Below, piece by piece: positions 1 to 7,918 of a DNA stretch of 64,000 nucleotides. This DNA comes from a halophilic archaeon (GTDB lineage Archaea; Halobacteriota; Halobacteria; Halobacteriales; Haladaptataceae), in contig QNGA01000013.1 in NCBI GenBank assembly GCA_003298465.1, forward strand, positions 1-64,000, written 5' to 3'. The notes beneath the pieces are model-generated. The model searched no databases and was not told the DNA's origin. It saw nothing but the letters and a program-made list of their open reading frames with translations. Made by a program: the position numbers and the translations under genes. Positions within the stretch are counted from its first letter, which is position 1. Every line of letters starts with the position of its first letter.

Positions 1-167
1 ACGAGCGGCGACATGGTGAACGTATCGTTGATGTAGAGGAAAGCGCCGGAGATGATGCCGGTGTCGAACCCGAACAGCAGTCCGTTGAGCGCCGCCAGTG
101 CGGCGGTGAGATAGATGAACCGGTCGCTACCTCCCGCTGCTGTACTCGGGATGTCAGTTGTAGCCAT
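1..167 (-). CDS. Sugar porter family MFS transporter, N-terminal part
   Basis: The reverse strand encodes the first 55 or so residues of a membrane transporter that runs off the left edge of the window. After a short polar leader (MATTDIPSTAAGGSDRF) comes a first membrane helix containing NGLLFGFDTGIISGAFLY, the hallmark of the sugar porter branch of the major facilitator superfamily. Family members import sugars or polyols with protons or sodium across the cytoplasmic membrane. The start is the ATG at 165-167. Substrate cannot be told from this fragment. Confidence 0.75.
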   Translation of the reverse strand, partial: MATTDIPSTAAGGSDRFIYLTAALAALNGLLFGFDTGIISGAFLYINDTFTMSPL

Positions 168-527
168 GAAACACCGTGTACCTCATGGTCTATTTTGATT
201 TAGAAGTGTTTCGAAATATCATCTGGGTATAATTATTATAGATTTCTTCTTATATGACTTGGGGGATCCCCCTGGCCAAAATAGTAGGAAGATGTGATAG
301 AATCTCTGTAAGTCGCGAAACAACCGTTGAATCCACTATATCACGGGGGGATCAGCAGGATAAGGATTAAAGGGTAGAGTATAGGATTTCTATATTGAGT
401 GAGTCTGTTCTATGGACATAAGAAACAGCGTACTAAATAACGCCATTATATAAAATAATACATACATAGACTCACAAGATCATGAAATGAACACTAACTT
501 TATTGGTTTTGATCCTAGCGCAATAGT
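168..527. other. AT-rich intergenic region, no gene seen
   Basis: I see no coding frame here. The stretch separates the divergent transporter and UspA genes and should hold both promoters. It contains a perfect 12-base palindrome, GGGGGATCCCCC, at 261-272. Confidence 0.6.
498..505 (+). promoter_or_regulatory. TATA-like box for the UspA gene
   Basis: The AT-rich element CTTTATTG lies about 25 nt upstream of the ATG at 528, the spacing expected of a haloarchaeal promoter giving a leaderless or nearly leaderless mRNA. Confidence 0.45.
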
Positions 528-974
528 ATGGACCAGCTACTTGCAGTGGTTGAACCGACAGACGCGGCAAAGGAACTTCTGCGCGAAGCAGGCAGTATTG
601 CCGAAGCGCTAGACGCTGATCTTCTTCTCGTTCACGTCACCGACGCACTAGAGTACAGCTCTCGTCGCAAAGCAATGGAATCACTCACGAGTAGTTCAGT
701 GACCTACACTCGCGATGAAGCACAGGAAGGAGCGACACAGTTTGCCCATGATATTGGGAGCGAGGTCCTCACAGGGTTTGACGTCAAATACGATGCCGTC
801 GGCTACCTTGGGAACAAAGCCGAAAAAATCCTTGAGGCCGCCGAACAGCAGGACTGTAATCATATTTTCCTTACTGGACGCCAACGCTCACCAGCTGGCA
901 AAGCCCTCTTCGGTGACGCAACGCAGAAAGTTCTCCTTGATTTCGACGGCCCCGTCACTGTTATCACAGATTAA
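528..974 (+). CDS. Universal stress protein (UspA family)
   Basis: A 148-residue single-domain protein with the UspA pattern. It opens with a hydrophobic strand (LLAVVEPTDAA), followed by a helix and LLLVHVTDAL, and ends in a nucleotide-binding-like segment (TGRQRSPAGKALFGDATQ) and a closing strand (GPVTVITD). Length is typical. UspA proteins are cytoplasmic, often dimeric and bind ATP or AMP; the individual role is not predictable. The Gly-rich loop departs somewhat from the canonical GxxGxxxxxxxxxG(S/T) pattern, so ATP binding is uncertain. It stands alone with its own promoter. Confidence 0.85.
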   Translation: MDQLLAVVEPTDAAKELLREAGSIAEALDADLLLVHVTDALEYSSRRKAMESLTSSSVTYTRDEAQEGATQFAHDIGSEVLTGFDVKYDAVGYLGNKAEKILEAAEQQDCNHIFLTGRQRSPAGKALFGDATQKVLLDFDGPVTVITD

Positions 975-1084
975 CTTACGTATATAACGATACCCCATCA
1001 GGTGATGTGAAGAAATCCCAATGGCCTATCAAAATTGATCGTGCACCGACTCTAACCAACGATATTAAGCACGGTTATTTTGGA

Positions 1085-1483
1085 CCTGATGAGATAACAT
1101 GGAAACGCGCAGCAGGATCAGTTCAGCGTCGATTGAAATCCTCTGGCAACATTGACGTGACCGCAAGAGAGCTACGACAATCCCGCCGAGCACAACTCCA
1201 TCGTGACGCTCGACCCTGAAACGGATGACGTATTTGCTTGGACCTACCCTCACTGCATCCACTGGCACGCTCACTGCATATACGTGTCTAGTATCGAAGA
1301 CGTGACCGCCGACGGCTCCCTCGGCCACTCCCCTCGCAGATGAGTCTGACCCAAGTATAATAGGGCGCACGTCACTGGTCACACGTCGGCCATGCGAAGT
1401 ACGGAACCTCGACCACTGCTACAGGTGGTAGGAGCACTCTGGCACTGAGACAACCCAACAAGCGCATACTCGATAACTGTTGG
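1085..1483 (+). pseudogene. Decayed SWIM zinc-finger gene (copy 1)
   Basis: Read across frames, this stretch matches the intact SWIM protein at 42829-43194. It shows ESYDNPAEHNSIVTLDPETD, then a damaged zinc motif (WTYPHCIHWHAHCIY where the intact gene has CTCPHHVHRSAFCKH), then EDVTADGS. After two stop codons, remnants of the C-terminal THVGH...TTATGG region and a final LDNC follow. Two of the metal ligands are gone and the frame is interrupted. The decayed SprT-like gene follows directly, keeping the cassette order. Confidence 0.7.
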
Positions 1484-1840
1484 TAAGCGTTCTCGCCTTT
1501 TTCTAGCTTATCTAAGACATTTACAGACAGTGCCGACCAGTGCACGCTTGCTGAGAGAATCGACAACGCGATCACTGAGAGTGACGATTATAGTGATCTG
1601 GAGACGCAGATGGCCTTGCTCAAGAGTACAGGCTCCCTCTCTCACGCCTTTAGTCATGGGAGAAGGTGCCGACAGGAAACAATATTGAAACAGGACGAAC
1701 AGGCGCTTAAACATCCCGCTGGAGGATATCCGAGGCAGCCATCGACGGCAGTTGTCGCGTTGGCCCTACCGTTCGATCCGTGCCTGAAAACGCGGGTATG
1801 CACTAAAAACGACTATCAACTATTGTCTATTTTTTGAGAT
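1484..1840 (+). pseudogene. Decayed SprT-like gene, 5' part (copy 1)
   Basis: The segment beginning DSADQCTLAERIDNAITES and continuing DLETQMALL matches the N-terminal part of the SprT-like gene at 47048 (VADQRTLTDSIAETTDD, then TTQAAFLD). The downstream zinc-binding HELVH part is not recognisable. It lies directly after a SWIM remnant, as in the other copies. Non-functional. Confidence 0.6.
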
Positions 1841-1904
1841 CAGAAACAGAGATGATTCGTGGAGTAATTCGAGACGCACTCAGCTATACTGTCTTGTTTC
1901 TGCC

Positions 1905-2053
1905 CCGGCCACAACTGCGGTGGCCGGCACCCGCTCTCACCCTCCCGCTAGTTACTAGCCGATAGACGCCGATACAACTGCCGTACTAACGAGTAGCCGT
2001 ATGGCATCAGTCCCAAACTGTGTCAATTCGGGACGTCCACAACCGCGGTTGTG
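1905..2053. repeat. Hairpin and palindrome in non-coding DNA
   Basis: Positions 1905-1912 and 1920-1927 form a perfect 8-bp stem (CCGGCCAC / GTGGCCGG) with a 7-nt loop. Positions 2038-2053 are a perfect 16-base palindrome, CACAACCGCGGTTGTG. The CCGGCCAC...GTGGCCGG pair recurs at 2100-2107 and 2131-2138, over the 3' end of the next minus-strand gene, so these could serve as transcript ends or be remnants of a mobile element. No gene is seen between 1840 and 2108. Confidence 0.5.
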
Positions 2054-2108
2054 CTGTAGTTCGTGTTAGATATCGAACCCTCTCGGGCGAGATTTCGCCC
2101 CGGCCACA

Positions 2109-2498
2109 CTACTCTCCGGCAGCCGTGTCTGTGGCCGGATCACCGTCCGTGCGCTCCGACACTCGTTCGCCGGGGATCTCCACATCGGCTTTCAGCACCA
2201 GCCGAGTCTCTTGGTAGCTTAGTCCGTCTTTGGACCGCTGGCGTTTGGTCTTCCCCAGGCGGTTCTTCGAGAGCTCATGCATCGCGTCCATCGTCCGGCG
2301 GGCAAGCTCCTGGGAGTATTTCTTGCTCACACTGGCCTCTTTCACGCGAATCCACTTAGCCAAGTCCGACGCGTCGAGATACGCTCGAATTTCGCCACTG
2401 CCGCTCGACCAGAGTTCGTGGCGGCCGGTCTGGTCGCGTTCCCGCCAGGCTTTGCCGGCGAGTTCGTCGGGCTTGCGATTTGACACTGACGCCAGCAT
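2109..2498 (-). CDS. Hypothetical protein
   Basis: A 129-residue frame I do not recognise. Codon use is strongly haloarchaeal (GC-rich third positions, many GAC/GAG/CTC), unlike the reverse frames, so I take it as a real gene. The protein is hydrophilic and lacks membrane segments. It contains a basic, probably helical middle (SKNRLGKTKRQRSKDG) and a more ordered end (ETRLVLKADVEIPGE). It starts 32 nt after the PhoU gene stop and could be the last gene of that operon. The basic middle could suggest nucleic acid contact, but that is a guess. Confidence 0.6.
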   Translation of the reverse strand: MLASVSNRKPDELAGKAWRERDQTGRHELWSSGSGEIRAYLDASDLAKWIRVKEASVSKKYSQELARRTMDAMHELSKNRLGKTKRQRSKDGLSYQETRLVLKADVEIPGERVSERTDGDPATDTAAGE

Positions 2499-2530
2499 CT
2501 CATCGTTGAGTCACTCTATCGCCGGATCAA

Positions 2531-3604
2531 TCATCTATTTGATCCCACTACGTTAGATGACTCTTGCCGATAACCGTCCGCGACGTTATTGTTCGTCTGT
2601 TCACTGGCCAGGTCTCCACGTCGAATCGCTGCTTGTAACTCCCGTTCAGCTATATTCCCACCATGTTCGACAGTCCGTCGGAGGCTATTGAGAATAAGCG
2701 CAAGTCGATAGTCCGCCGCTGACGCCTCAAACAGTCGGCGGTCTAACGCTGCCGTCTTCTCACGAACTTGATCCCGAAGCGTCAGTGCTTGCAAGGCTGC
2801 ATCCACATCCGCATCACCGACGATACTACTAACCGCATCGTCGACGATATTTCGAGTCATCTGAGCGATCTGCTGGAGTTCATCAGCGTATGCGACGTCC
2901 TCCGAATCACCAAATTCAGCGGTGGTTTCGCTGACATGTTCAGCGTGATCAGCGATTCGCTCTAATTCATGGGCTGTCACCCACAGTTCGAACAACTCCG
3001 TACGGGTCCATCCGAGTGCATCGATCTCATCAAGCCTTGATAGGGCTCTCTCAAATGAGCGATCAGTCAGCGCATACAGGCGGTCAGCATATTCGTCACG
3101 ATCAGCCAGGCTCGCGACTGGTCTATCACTGCTCAAGGTAGCAGTTGCATTGCGATGCATCGACAATACAACGACCTTGAGTTGACGCACCAACTGGCGG
3201 ACCGAAATCTCCTCTGGATCTAGCAGAATCTGGACTGTTATCTGTTTCTCTGATTCCTCACTGACCACGACACCAGCCAGAATACTAGCGATCTCGTTGA
3301 CGGCCTGACGATGCACACCAGTAAACGACTCTTGTGCGGCAAGCGTCACCTCGTCAAATCCTGCAGCGTAAGCCGCCTGTACAACCTGCTTTATGTACTC
3401 TGCATCATTGTGAGCTATTTCAACGGTAACGTGATTAGTCGGGTCATTTTCGTCCGCCTGTGGCTGGACAATAACCTTCCCGTCAATATGGGTATGGAGA
3501 TTAACGACTGAGCCCTGCTCAAGGTCTTCTGATTGAGCCCACTCTTGAGGGAGTGAGACAGTGAATGTGCCACTACCGATTTTCTGAATCTTACGTGTCT
3601 CCAT
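2531..3604 (-). CDS. AbrB-PhoU family phosphate uptake regulator
   Basis: A 357-residue protein opening with METRKIQKIGSGTFTVSLP, an AbrB/SpoVT-like swapped-hairpin DNA-binding domain (about residues 1-45), followed by two PhoU-like helical repeats. The second repeat contains a conserved stretch around ELERIADHAEHVSE. This fusion is a common archaeal form of PhoU, thought to link phosphate status to regulation of transport genes; its exact target is unknown. It is the fifth gene after the ECF transporter genes, 15 nt after the preceding stop, so it probably regulates or senses the activity of that importer. Two paralogues lie at 9958 and 21837. Confidence 0.85.
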   Translation of the reverse strand: METRKIQKIGSGTFTVSLPQEWAQSEDLEQGSVVNLHTHIDGKVIVQPQADENDPTNHVTVEIAHNDAEYIKQVVQAAYAAGFDEVTLAAQESFTGVHRQAVNEIASILAGVVVSEESEKQITVQILLDPEEISVRQLVRQLKVVVLSMHRNATATLSSDRPVASLADRDEYADRLYALTDRSFERALSRLDEIDALGWTRTELFELWVTAHELERIADHAEHVSETTAEFGDSEDVAYADELQQIAQMTRNIVDDAVSSIVGDADVDAALQALTLRDQVREKTAALDRRLFEASAADYRLALILNSLRRTVEHGGNIAERELQAAIRRGDLASEQTNNNVADGYRQESSNVVGSNR

Positions 3605-3619
3605 CGTTCTCTGAAGGGA

Positions 3620-4066
3620 TTACTGACCGAGCGATTCCTCTGTTGCTGGCAAGTACAGCGACTGTGCAGCCATGTGGAGCAGACCGAATCCGATGCCGGC
3701 AACTGCCAGTGTCCAAAAAAAGCTGCCCTCACCTGACCCATATCGAGCGTACGCGTAGATCGTCAGAAGTCCCACAACCGTCAACGCAAGCAATAGCCAC
3801 GACACCGAGAGCTTCAACTGGTCACCGCGTGGGATTGACAGTCGCTGGTAATGAACAAGCTTGCCACTCGTATTGAGAAGGAATCCGAGAGTGACGATAG
3901 CGACTCCACCCCAGACTATTAGCCCCATATCAACAAAGTTGCCAATGGCAAGCCAGCCAAGACCGCCGAACAACAGAATCTGACTCCAGCCCTCAGTAGT
4001 ATTTGGATTAATCTTTACTATCGAACTGTTCTCAGACGGGTGAGAGACTGGTTCTGGTTCGGTCAT
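3620..4066 (-). CDS. Small membrane protein of the ECF operon
   Basis: A 148-residue protein with a polar N-terminus of about 25 residues and four likely membrane helices: around ILLFGGLGWLAIGNF, GLIVWGGVAIVTLGFLL, WLLLALTVVGLLTIYAY and FFWTLAVAGIGFGLL. I do not recognise a family. It starts 2 nt after the EcfT stop and ends 15 nt before the PhoU gene, so it is surely co-transcribed. It could be an accessory subunit of the importer or a link to the PhoU regulator. No catalytic motif is visible. Confidence 0.75.
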   Translation of the reverse strand: MTEPEPVSHPSENSSIVKINPNTTEGWSQILLFGGLGWLAIGNFVDMGLIVWGGVAIVTLGFLLNTSGKLVHYQRLSIPRGDQLKLSVSWLLLALTVVGLLTIYAYARYGSGEGSFFWTLAVAGIGFGLLHMAAQSLYLPATEESLGQ

Positions 4067-4068
4067 AG

Positions 4069-4860
4069 TTATGGCGTTGGTGATGGCAGCACGGGCACGG
4101 TCAGGACGCCGAAGTTAACGGCTGCTGTTCCTGCGAGTACGATGAAGCCAACTCCAAACAGGAGTGCGTCCCCACCGTCAAACTTCAATTCATGGCGGAT
4201 TTCGTGCCCGTCATTCGAGAACGAGTACCCACGCATTGTCAGGACGGACATCATCGTATTCGACCGCTGCAGCACCGACATGAACATCGGAATGGCTAGA
4301 CTCGGTATGTTCCAAGCGAACTTGACAGGGTTCTTGGTCTCTATGCCGAGTCCCTTCACCTTCATCGCGTCCATGATGCGGAAGAGATCACTGATCGTGA
4401 CATACAACAGCAGGAGGACGTACTCGAGGGTGAAGCAGACAAGTTCTGGAACGCCGAGTCCTCGCAACCCGTCAGTGATCTCGGTCAACTCCATTGTCGT
4501 GAACAGACTCGCGCTAATCAGAAGTGCCGCTTGCCACGACAAGGCGAGCTTCAACCCGAAGTCGAAGTTACCGCCAAATGCGCTCCCACCGGTTACCATC
4601 CGCTGAATGGCCGGGAATGCGAGGATACCGAGGACATTAGGAATCTGCAGTACGAGGAGCGCACCGATCCATTTGAGCGGGACGCGAGCGACCGCGACCA
4701 AACCAAGACCGACCACGACCATCGCCAGCATCCACTCCCACGTTGGGGCAAGGTACAGGTATAACAGCATCAACACGAACACGCCGAGCTTCGACCTGGG
4801 ATCGCGGCGATGGAACCACGTATCTCGGTCGTTGTAGACGACGGGGACACGCCGTTTCAT
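4069..4860 (-). CDS. ECF transporter transmembrane component (EcfT)
   Basis: A 263-residue membrane protein of the EcfT/CbiQ family, which couples ATP hydrolysis by the ATPase dimer to a substrate-binding S component. It has an N-terminal cytoplasmic stretch (DTWFHRRDPRSKL, typical of the family), four to five membrane helices, and a cytoplasmic helical region with the two short motifs that dock onto the ATPases, here around AMKVKGLG and LTMRGYSF. The latter resembles the ARG signature. The gene overlaps the fused ATPase gene by 4 nt. Confidence 0.85.
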   Translation of the reverse strand: MKRRVPVVYNDRDTWFHRRDPRSKLGVFVLMLLYLYLAPTWEWMLAMVVVGLGLVAVARVPLKWIGALLVLQIPNVLGILAFPAIQRMVTGGSAFGGNFDFGLKLALSWQAALLISASLFTTMELTEITDGLRGLGVPELVCFTLEYVLLLLYVTISDLFRIMDAMKVKGLGIETKNPVKFAWNIPSLAIPMFMSVLQRSNTMMSVLTMRGYSFSNDGHEIRHELKFDGGDALLFGVGFIVLAGTAAVNFGVLTVPVLPSPTP

Positions 4861-6635
4861 TGCGATATCTCCTGGATTGGCGTGAACACATCGACGAACT
4901 CGTCGGCAGTCAGTGCGTCAAGTCCGACCCGCCGGGCGAGACGCGCCGCCCGCGGCGGGCGGAGGTGCCGTTGCGCCAGCCACTCCCAGTTGTCAGGAGC
5001 GAACACCTCGTGGGTCGGCGCCTGCATCGCGACCGATCCATCCTCGAGGACTGTGACCGTGTCGGCGACATCACAGACGAATCCCATATCATGGTCGATG
5101 ATGATGACTCCCTTCTCCTGCTCACGTAACCGGTCAATTGTTTGTTCGACATGTGCCCGAGCGCTTGCGTCGACCCCTGCAACGGGCTCGTCTAGCACCA
5201 GAACGTCCGGGTCTGGAGCCAGGGCTCCTGCCATCGTCACTTGCCGTCGCTTACCCCGCGGGAGGAACATCGGATCTTCATCTAGAAGTTCGTCGGAGAT
5301 ACCAACGAGGTCACACACTTCGTCGACTCGTTGGTCGATAAACGCTTCGTCGTAGCGCTCGCGTTTTGAGAGGCCTAGGAATCCAGTTCGTTCGTAGCGA
5401 CGTTTTTCGAGTGGGAATCGAATCTCCTGCGCGACGGTCTGTTCTGACAGCTGTTCGTCAGGGTTCTGGAGCGCAATGCCAACCGACTCTGCAATGTCGC
5501 GTGCAGTCCGTCCGTCTGTGGGCGTCCCGTCGACGTACACTGTTCCGTCAGTTGGCGTAAAGAGCCCAACAAGAAGTTTGCTGAATGTCGTCTTTCCGGC
5601 GCCATTTCCGCCGACAACTGCGTGCACTTCACTCTCGCTGACCGTGACGTCCACGCCGTCGACCGCGACTGCATCGGCGGAGTACTCATAGGTGACGTCG
5701 TCAGTGCGGACAAGAGTATCACCAAGTCCGGGAGCGGCGGGCACCGACCCTCCGTCGGCAGCACTTACTGCCATATCAGTGGTGGATGACATTCTGGGAG
5801 TAGAGTGTGCCTCAAGCGCGTCAACGAACTCACTCGGGGCCAGTGGGTCGGTAGGTAGACCAACTTCGCGAGCAATGCGGCGGCAGACTGGCGGAGCTAC
5901 CCCGACGTCATCGAGGAGTTCATCGTCACGGAGCAGCTCGTCAGCGGACTCGAAAGCGATGCGTTTCCCCCCGTCAAGCACAAGTAGTTTATCAGCGATC
6001 CCCACCAGAGCGTCGGGATCGTTTTCGGTGACCACGAGCGTCTTCTCTCCCTTGAGCGACGCAATGAGATTGGCGACGTCATCACGTCCCTCAGGGTCGA
6101 GCATGTCGGTCGCGGTGTCGAAAATCATCACTTCAGGATCAATGGCGAGGGCGGCCGCGATCGCGAGTCGCTGTTGCTGGCCGCCTGACAACTCCCACGT
6201 GAACTGGTTCTCGACGTCTGCCATGCGGACCTGCTCAAGCAACTCGCGCGCTTGCTCGATCGCCTCGGCACGCGGAATGCCCCGGTTCACCAGCGGCGCA
6301 ATCACTTCGTCGATGACATGGACTTGGGTGAGCTGCGAGGAGTAGTCCTCGAACACCATGGCCACGTCGTTGTCCTTCGCTTGGCGTGGGTCCCGTCCAG
6401 CAACCGAGAGCTCGCCGCTCGTCGTGCCTCCCGTGTTCTGTGGTGCGAAGCTCGCCAGCGCCATTGCGAGTGTCGTTTTCCCTGCCTCAACAGGACCGAC
6501 AACGCCCAAGACCTCACCTTCATCAAGCTCGAACGAAACGTCTGCCAGTGCGAGGTCATTCTTGGTGGGATAGGTGAAACTGAACTCGTCAGCACGAAGC
6601 ATTTGTTCCTCCGTTGGTTCGGTGTCTTGGGTCAT
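4857..6635 (-). CDS. Fused double ATPase of an ECF transporter (EcfA1A2-like)
   Basis: A 592-residue protein with two ABC ATPase domains, residues about 10-230 and 310-540. Domain 1 has a Walker A (GPVEAGKT) and a canonical signature (LSGGQQQR). Its Q-loop residue is Glu (MVFEDY), its Walker B reads MIFDTATDMLD without the catalytic Glu, and its switch His is absent (VVTENDPD). Domain 2 has an intact Walker A (GGNGAGKT), Q-loop (ALQNPDEQ), Walker B with Glu (LVLDEPVAGVD) and switch His (IIDHDM), but a degenerate signature (LPRGKRRQ). The pair should therefore form one competent and one degenerate ATP site. It energises import together with the neighbouring EcfT and S component. Confidence 0.9.
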   Translation of the reverse strand: MTQDTEPTEEQMLRADEFSFTYPTKNDLALADVSFELDEGEVLGVVGPVEAGKTTLAMALASFAPQNTGGTTSGELSVAGRDPRQAKDNDVAMVFEDYSSQLTQVHVIDEVIAPLVNRGIPRAEAIEQARELLEQVRMADVENQFTWELSGGQQQRLAIAAALAIDPEVMIFDTATDMLDPEGRDDVANLIASLKGEKTLVVTENDPDALVGIADKLLVLDGGKRIAFESADELLRDDELLDDVGVAPPVCRRIAREVGLPTDPLAPSEFVDALEAHSTPRMSSTTDMAVSAADGGSVPAAPGLGDTLVRTDDVTYEYSADAVAVDGVDVTVSESEVHAVVGGNGAGKTTFSKLLVGLFTPTDGTVYVDGTPTDGRTARDIAESVGIALQNPDEQLSEQTVAQEIRFPLEKRRYERTGFLGLSKRERYDEAFIDQRVDEVCDLVGISDELLDEDPMFLPRGKRRQVTMAGALAPDPDVLVLDEPVAGVDASARAHVEQTIDRLREQEKGVIIIDHDMGFVCDVADTVTVLEDGSVAMQAPTHEVFAPDNWEWLAQRHLRPPRAARLARRVGLDALTADEFVDVFTPIQEISQ

Positions 6636-6662
6636 GGTATAGGAAACTGCAGTCGGCAGTGG

Positions 6663-7259
6663 TTAGTTGGACGTCTGTGCAGAGGGCGCAAGGACGCGCT
6701 GCATCCGACCGCGCAGTGCAGCGACGGTAGGGATGAGCGGAATTGCCCCGAGGATGATGCCATGCGTGACTGTGTTGCCCGCGAGCGAGGTCGCGTAGAC
6801 GCTCCAGGCATCCCCGGAAATGAGCACGAGGGACAGTCCTTCGATGGCAAATTGAATGAAGGCGCCGAGCACTGCACCGATAGCGAGCTTGACTGTCTTG
6901 CTCGGGTCCTTCATGAAGTAGCCGGCGACGGTGAAGCCAACAACATAGCCAGCCCAGCCGAACGGTTCGTCTGGTTCCAGTCCCTCGAAGAAGTCAAGGA
7001 TGCCTTCAGCGAGCGTCGCTCCGACGGCAGCTGCAATGGTCGGCGTCCCCCACGGAACGAACACGATCACCGTGTACACCACGAAGAACGCCTTCCAGTC
7101 AATGTCGGGCGGAATTTCGCCAAGGCCCTCACCGATAGCGAGCGCCCCCGCGAACAGTACTGCCGTGAGTCCTGCGATGACCACGAGACTCGTCATGTCG
7201 ACGTCGGTGGTAAACGAGTCGGATTCACCGTGTGTTGATTCTATGGTCTGCGCCATCAC
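6663..7259 (-). CDS. ECF transporter S component (substrate unknown)
   Basis: A 198-residue hydrophobic protein with five to six membrane helices, for example around LVVIAGLTAVLFAGALAIGE and FFVVYTVIVFVPWG. A mid-protein Gly/Ala-rich segment (TPTIAAAVGATLAEGILDF) resembles S components of the vitamin and precursor importers. First gene of the operon, 27 nt ahead of the ATPase. Relatives include thiamine-precursor and other vitamin importers, but I see no signature that names the substrate. No riboswitch was recognised upstream. Confidence 0.7.
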   Translation of the reverse strand: MMAQTIESTHGESDSFTTDVDMTSLVVIAGLTAVLFAGALAIGEGLGEIPPDIDWKAFFVVYTVIVFVPWGTPTIAAAVGATLAEGILDFFEGLEPDEPFGWAGYVVGFTVAGYFMKDPSKTVKLAIGAVLGAFIQFAIEGLSLVLISGDAWSVYATSLAGNTVTHGIILGAIPLIPTVAALRGRMQRVLAPSAQTSN

Positions 7260-7628
7260 GACGGTCTCTCTTAGCCATTAAAAAGAACACTGCTATGAGG
7301 AGTACATTCCCTCCCACACCCTCAAATAGTGAATTTAGCCGGAAATACTACTCTAGTATAGTATATAGTGATGCCTACTGCTCCACAAGAATCGAGTGAT
7401 TGTCGAATTGAGACAATGCGATATACTGCTGCCTAATTTACCGTCGATATAAGTTATAAATTCATCACTTAGGTGAATACAATCTATTTCCAGGAGGAAT
7501 CCCGATTATCCAATTGATCGACTACAAGGCTGTAAGATGTCTTTACTATCGATTACTGCGAGCCTGAGAATTTGAATGAACGCGAACAGTCAACAGTCTC
7601 TTCAAGCAGTGCGCTATTTTGACAAAAT
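7260..7628. other. AT-rich intergenic region, no gene seen
   Basis: No convincing coding frame. It should carry the promoter of the minus-strand ECF operon. Stretches such as TATAGTATATAGTG near 7360 are TATA-like, but I cannot assign one. Confidence 0.5.
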
Positions 7629-7766
7629 ATGCTAAGTAAATTTATCACGCAAATCATCCTCAGCGTTCTCGTGATTGGCGGACTGGCGTTCCGCGAGCAA
7701 GTCGTCACAGTGATAGCGACCCTCGAAACGAACCCAGATCGTATTGAACCAGACGAAATCGAATAG
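7629..7766 (+). CDS. Possible small membrane protein, 45 residues
   Basis: A short frame with haloarchaeal codon use (ATC, CTC, GTC, GAC). It encodes one N-terminal membrane helix (IILSVLVIGGLAF) followed by an acidic tail ending PDRIEPDEIE. The antisense strand over the same stretch has an open frame of 60 codons (7632-7814), so only one of the two can be real; the acidic tail makes me prefer this one. Function unknown. Confidence 0.35.
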   Translation: MLSKFITQIILSVLVIGGLAFREQVVTVIATLETNPDRIEPDEIE

Positions 7767-7860
7767 CCCTCCAATTGCCCGGATGACAATAGCCGTAGTT
7801 CTCGGGTGCCTCACTAACGCCGACTATTAATTTATAAAGTATATACAAATATTGTAACCT

Positions 7861-7878
7861 ATATTTTTATATTATAAA
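7861..7878 (+). promoter_or_regulatory. AT-rich promoter element before the first PhoD gene
   Basis: An 18-nt run of only A and T, with TATATTATA-like character, ends 41 nt before the preferred ATG at 7919. It would place the transcript start roughly 15-25 nt upstream of the gene. Confidence 0.35.
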
Positions 7879-7918
7879 CGATGAAGCGTACACGTTGATA
7901 GCCTCCGGATGCACAACA

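Noticed and set aside
7632..7814. Minus-strand frame of 60 codons
   Set aside because: Overlaps the plus-strand small membrane protein frame, which has the more haloarchaeal acidic C-terminus; kept only as an alternative.
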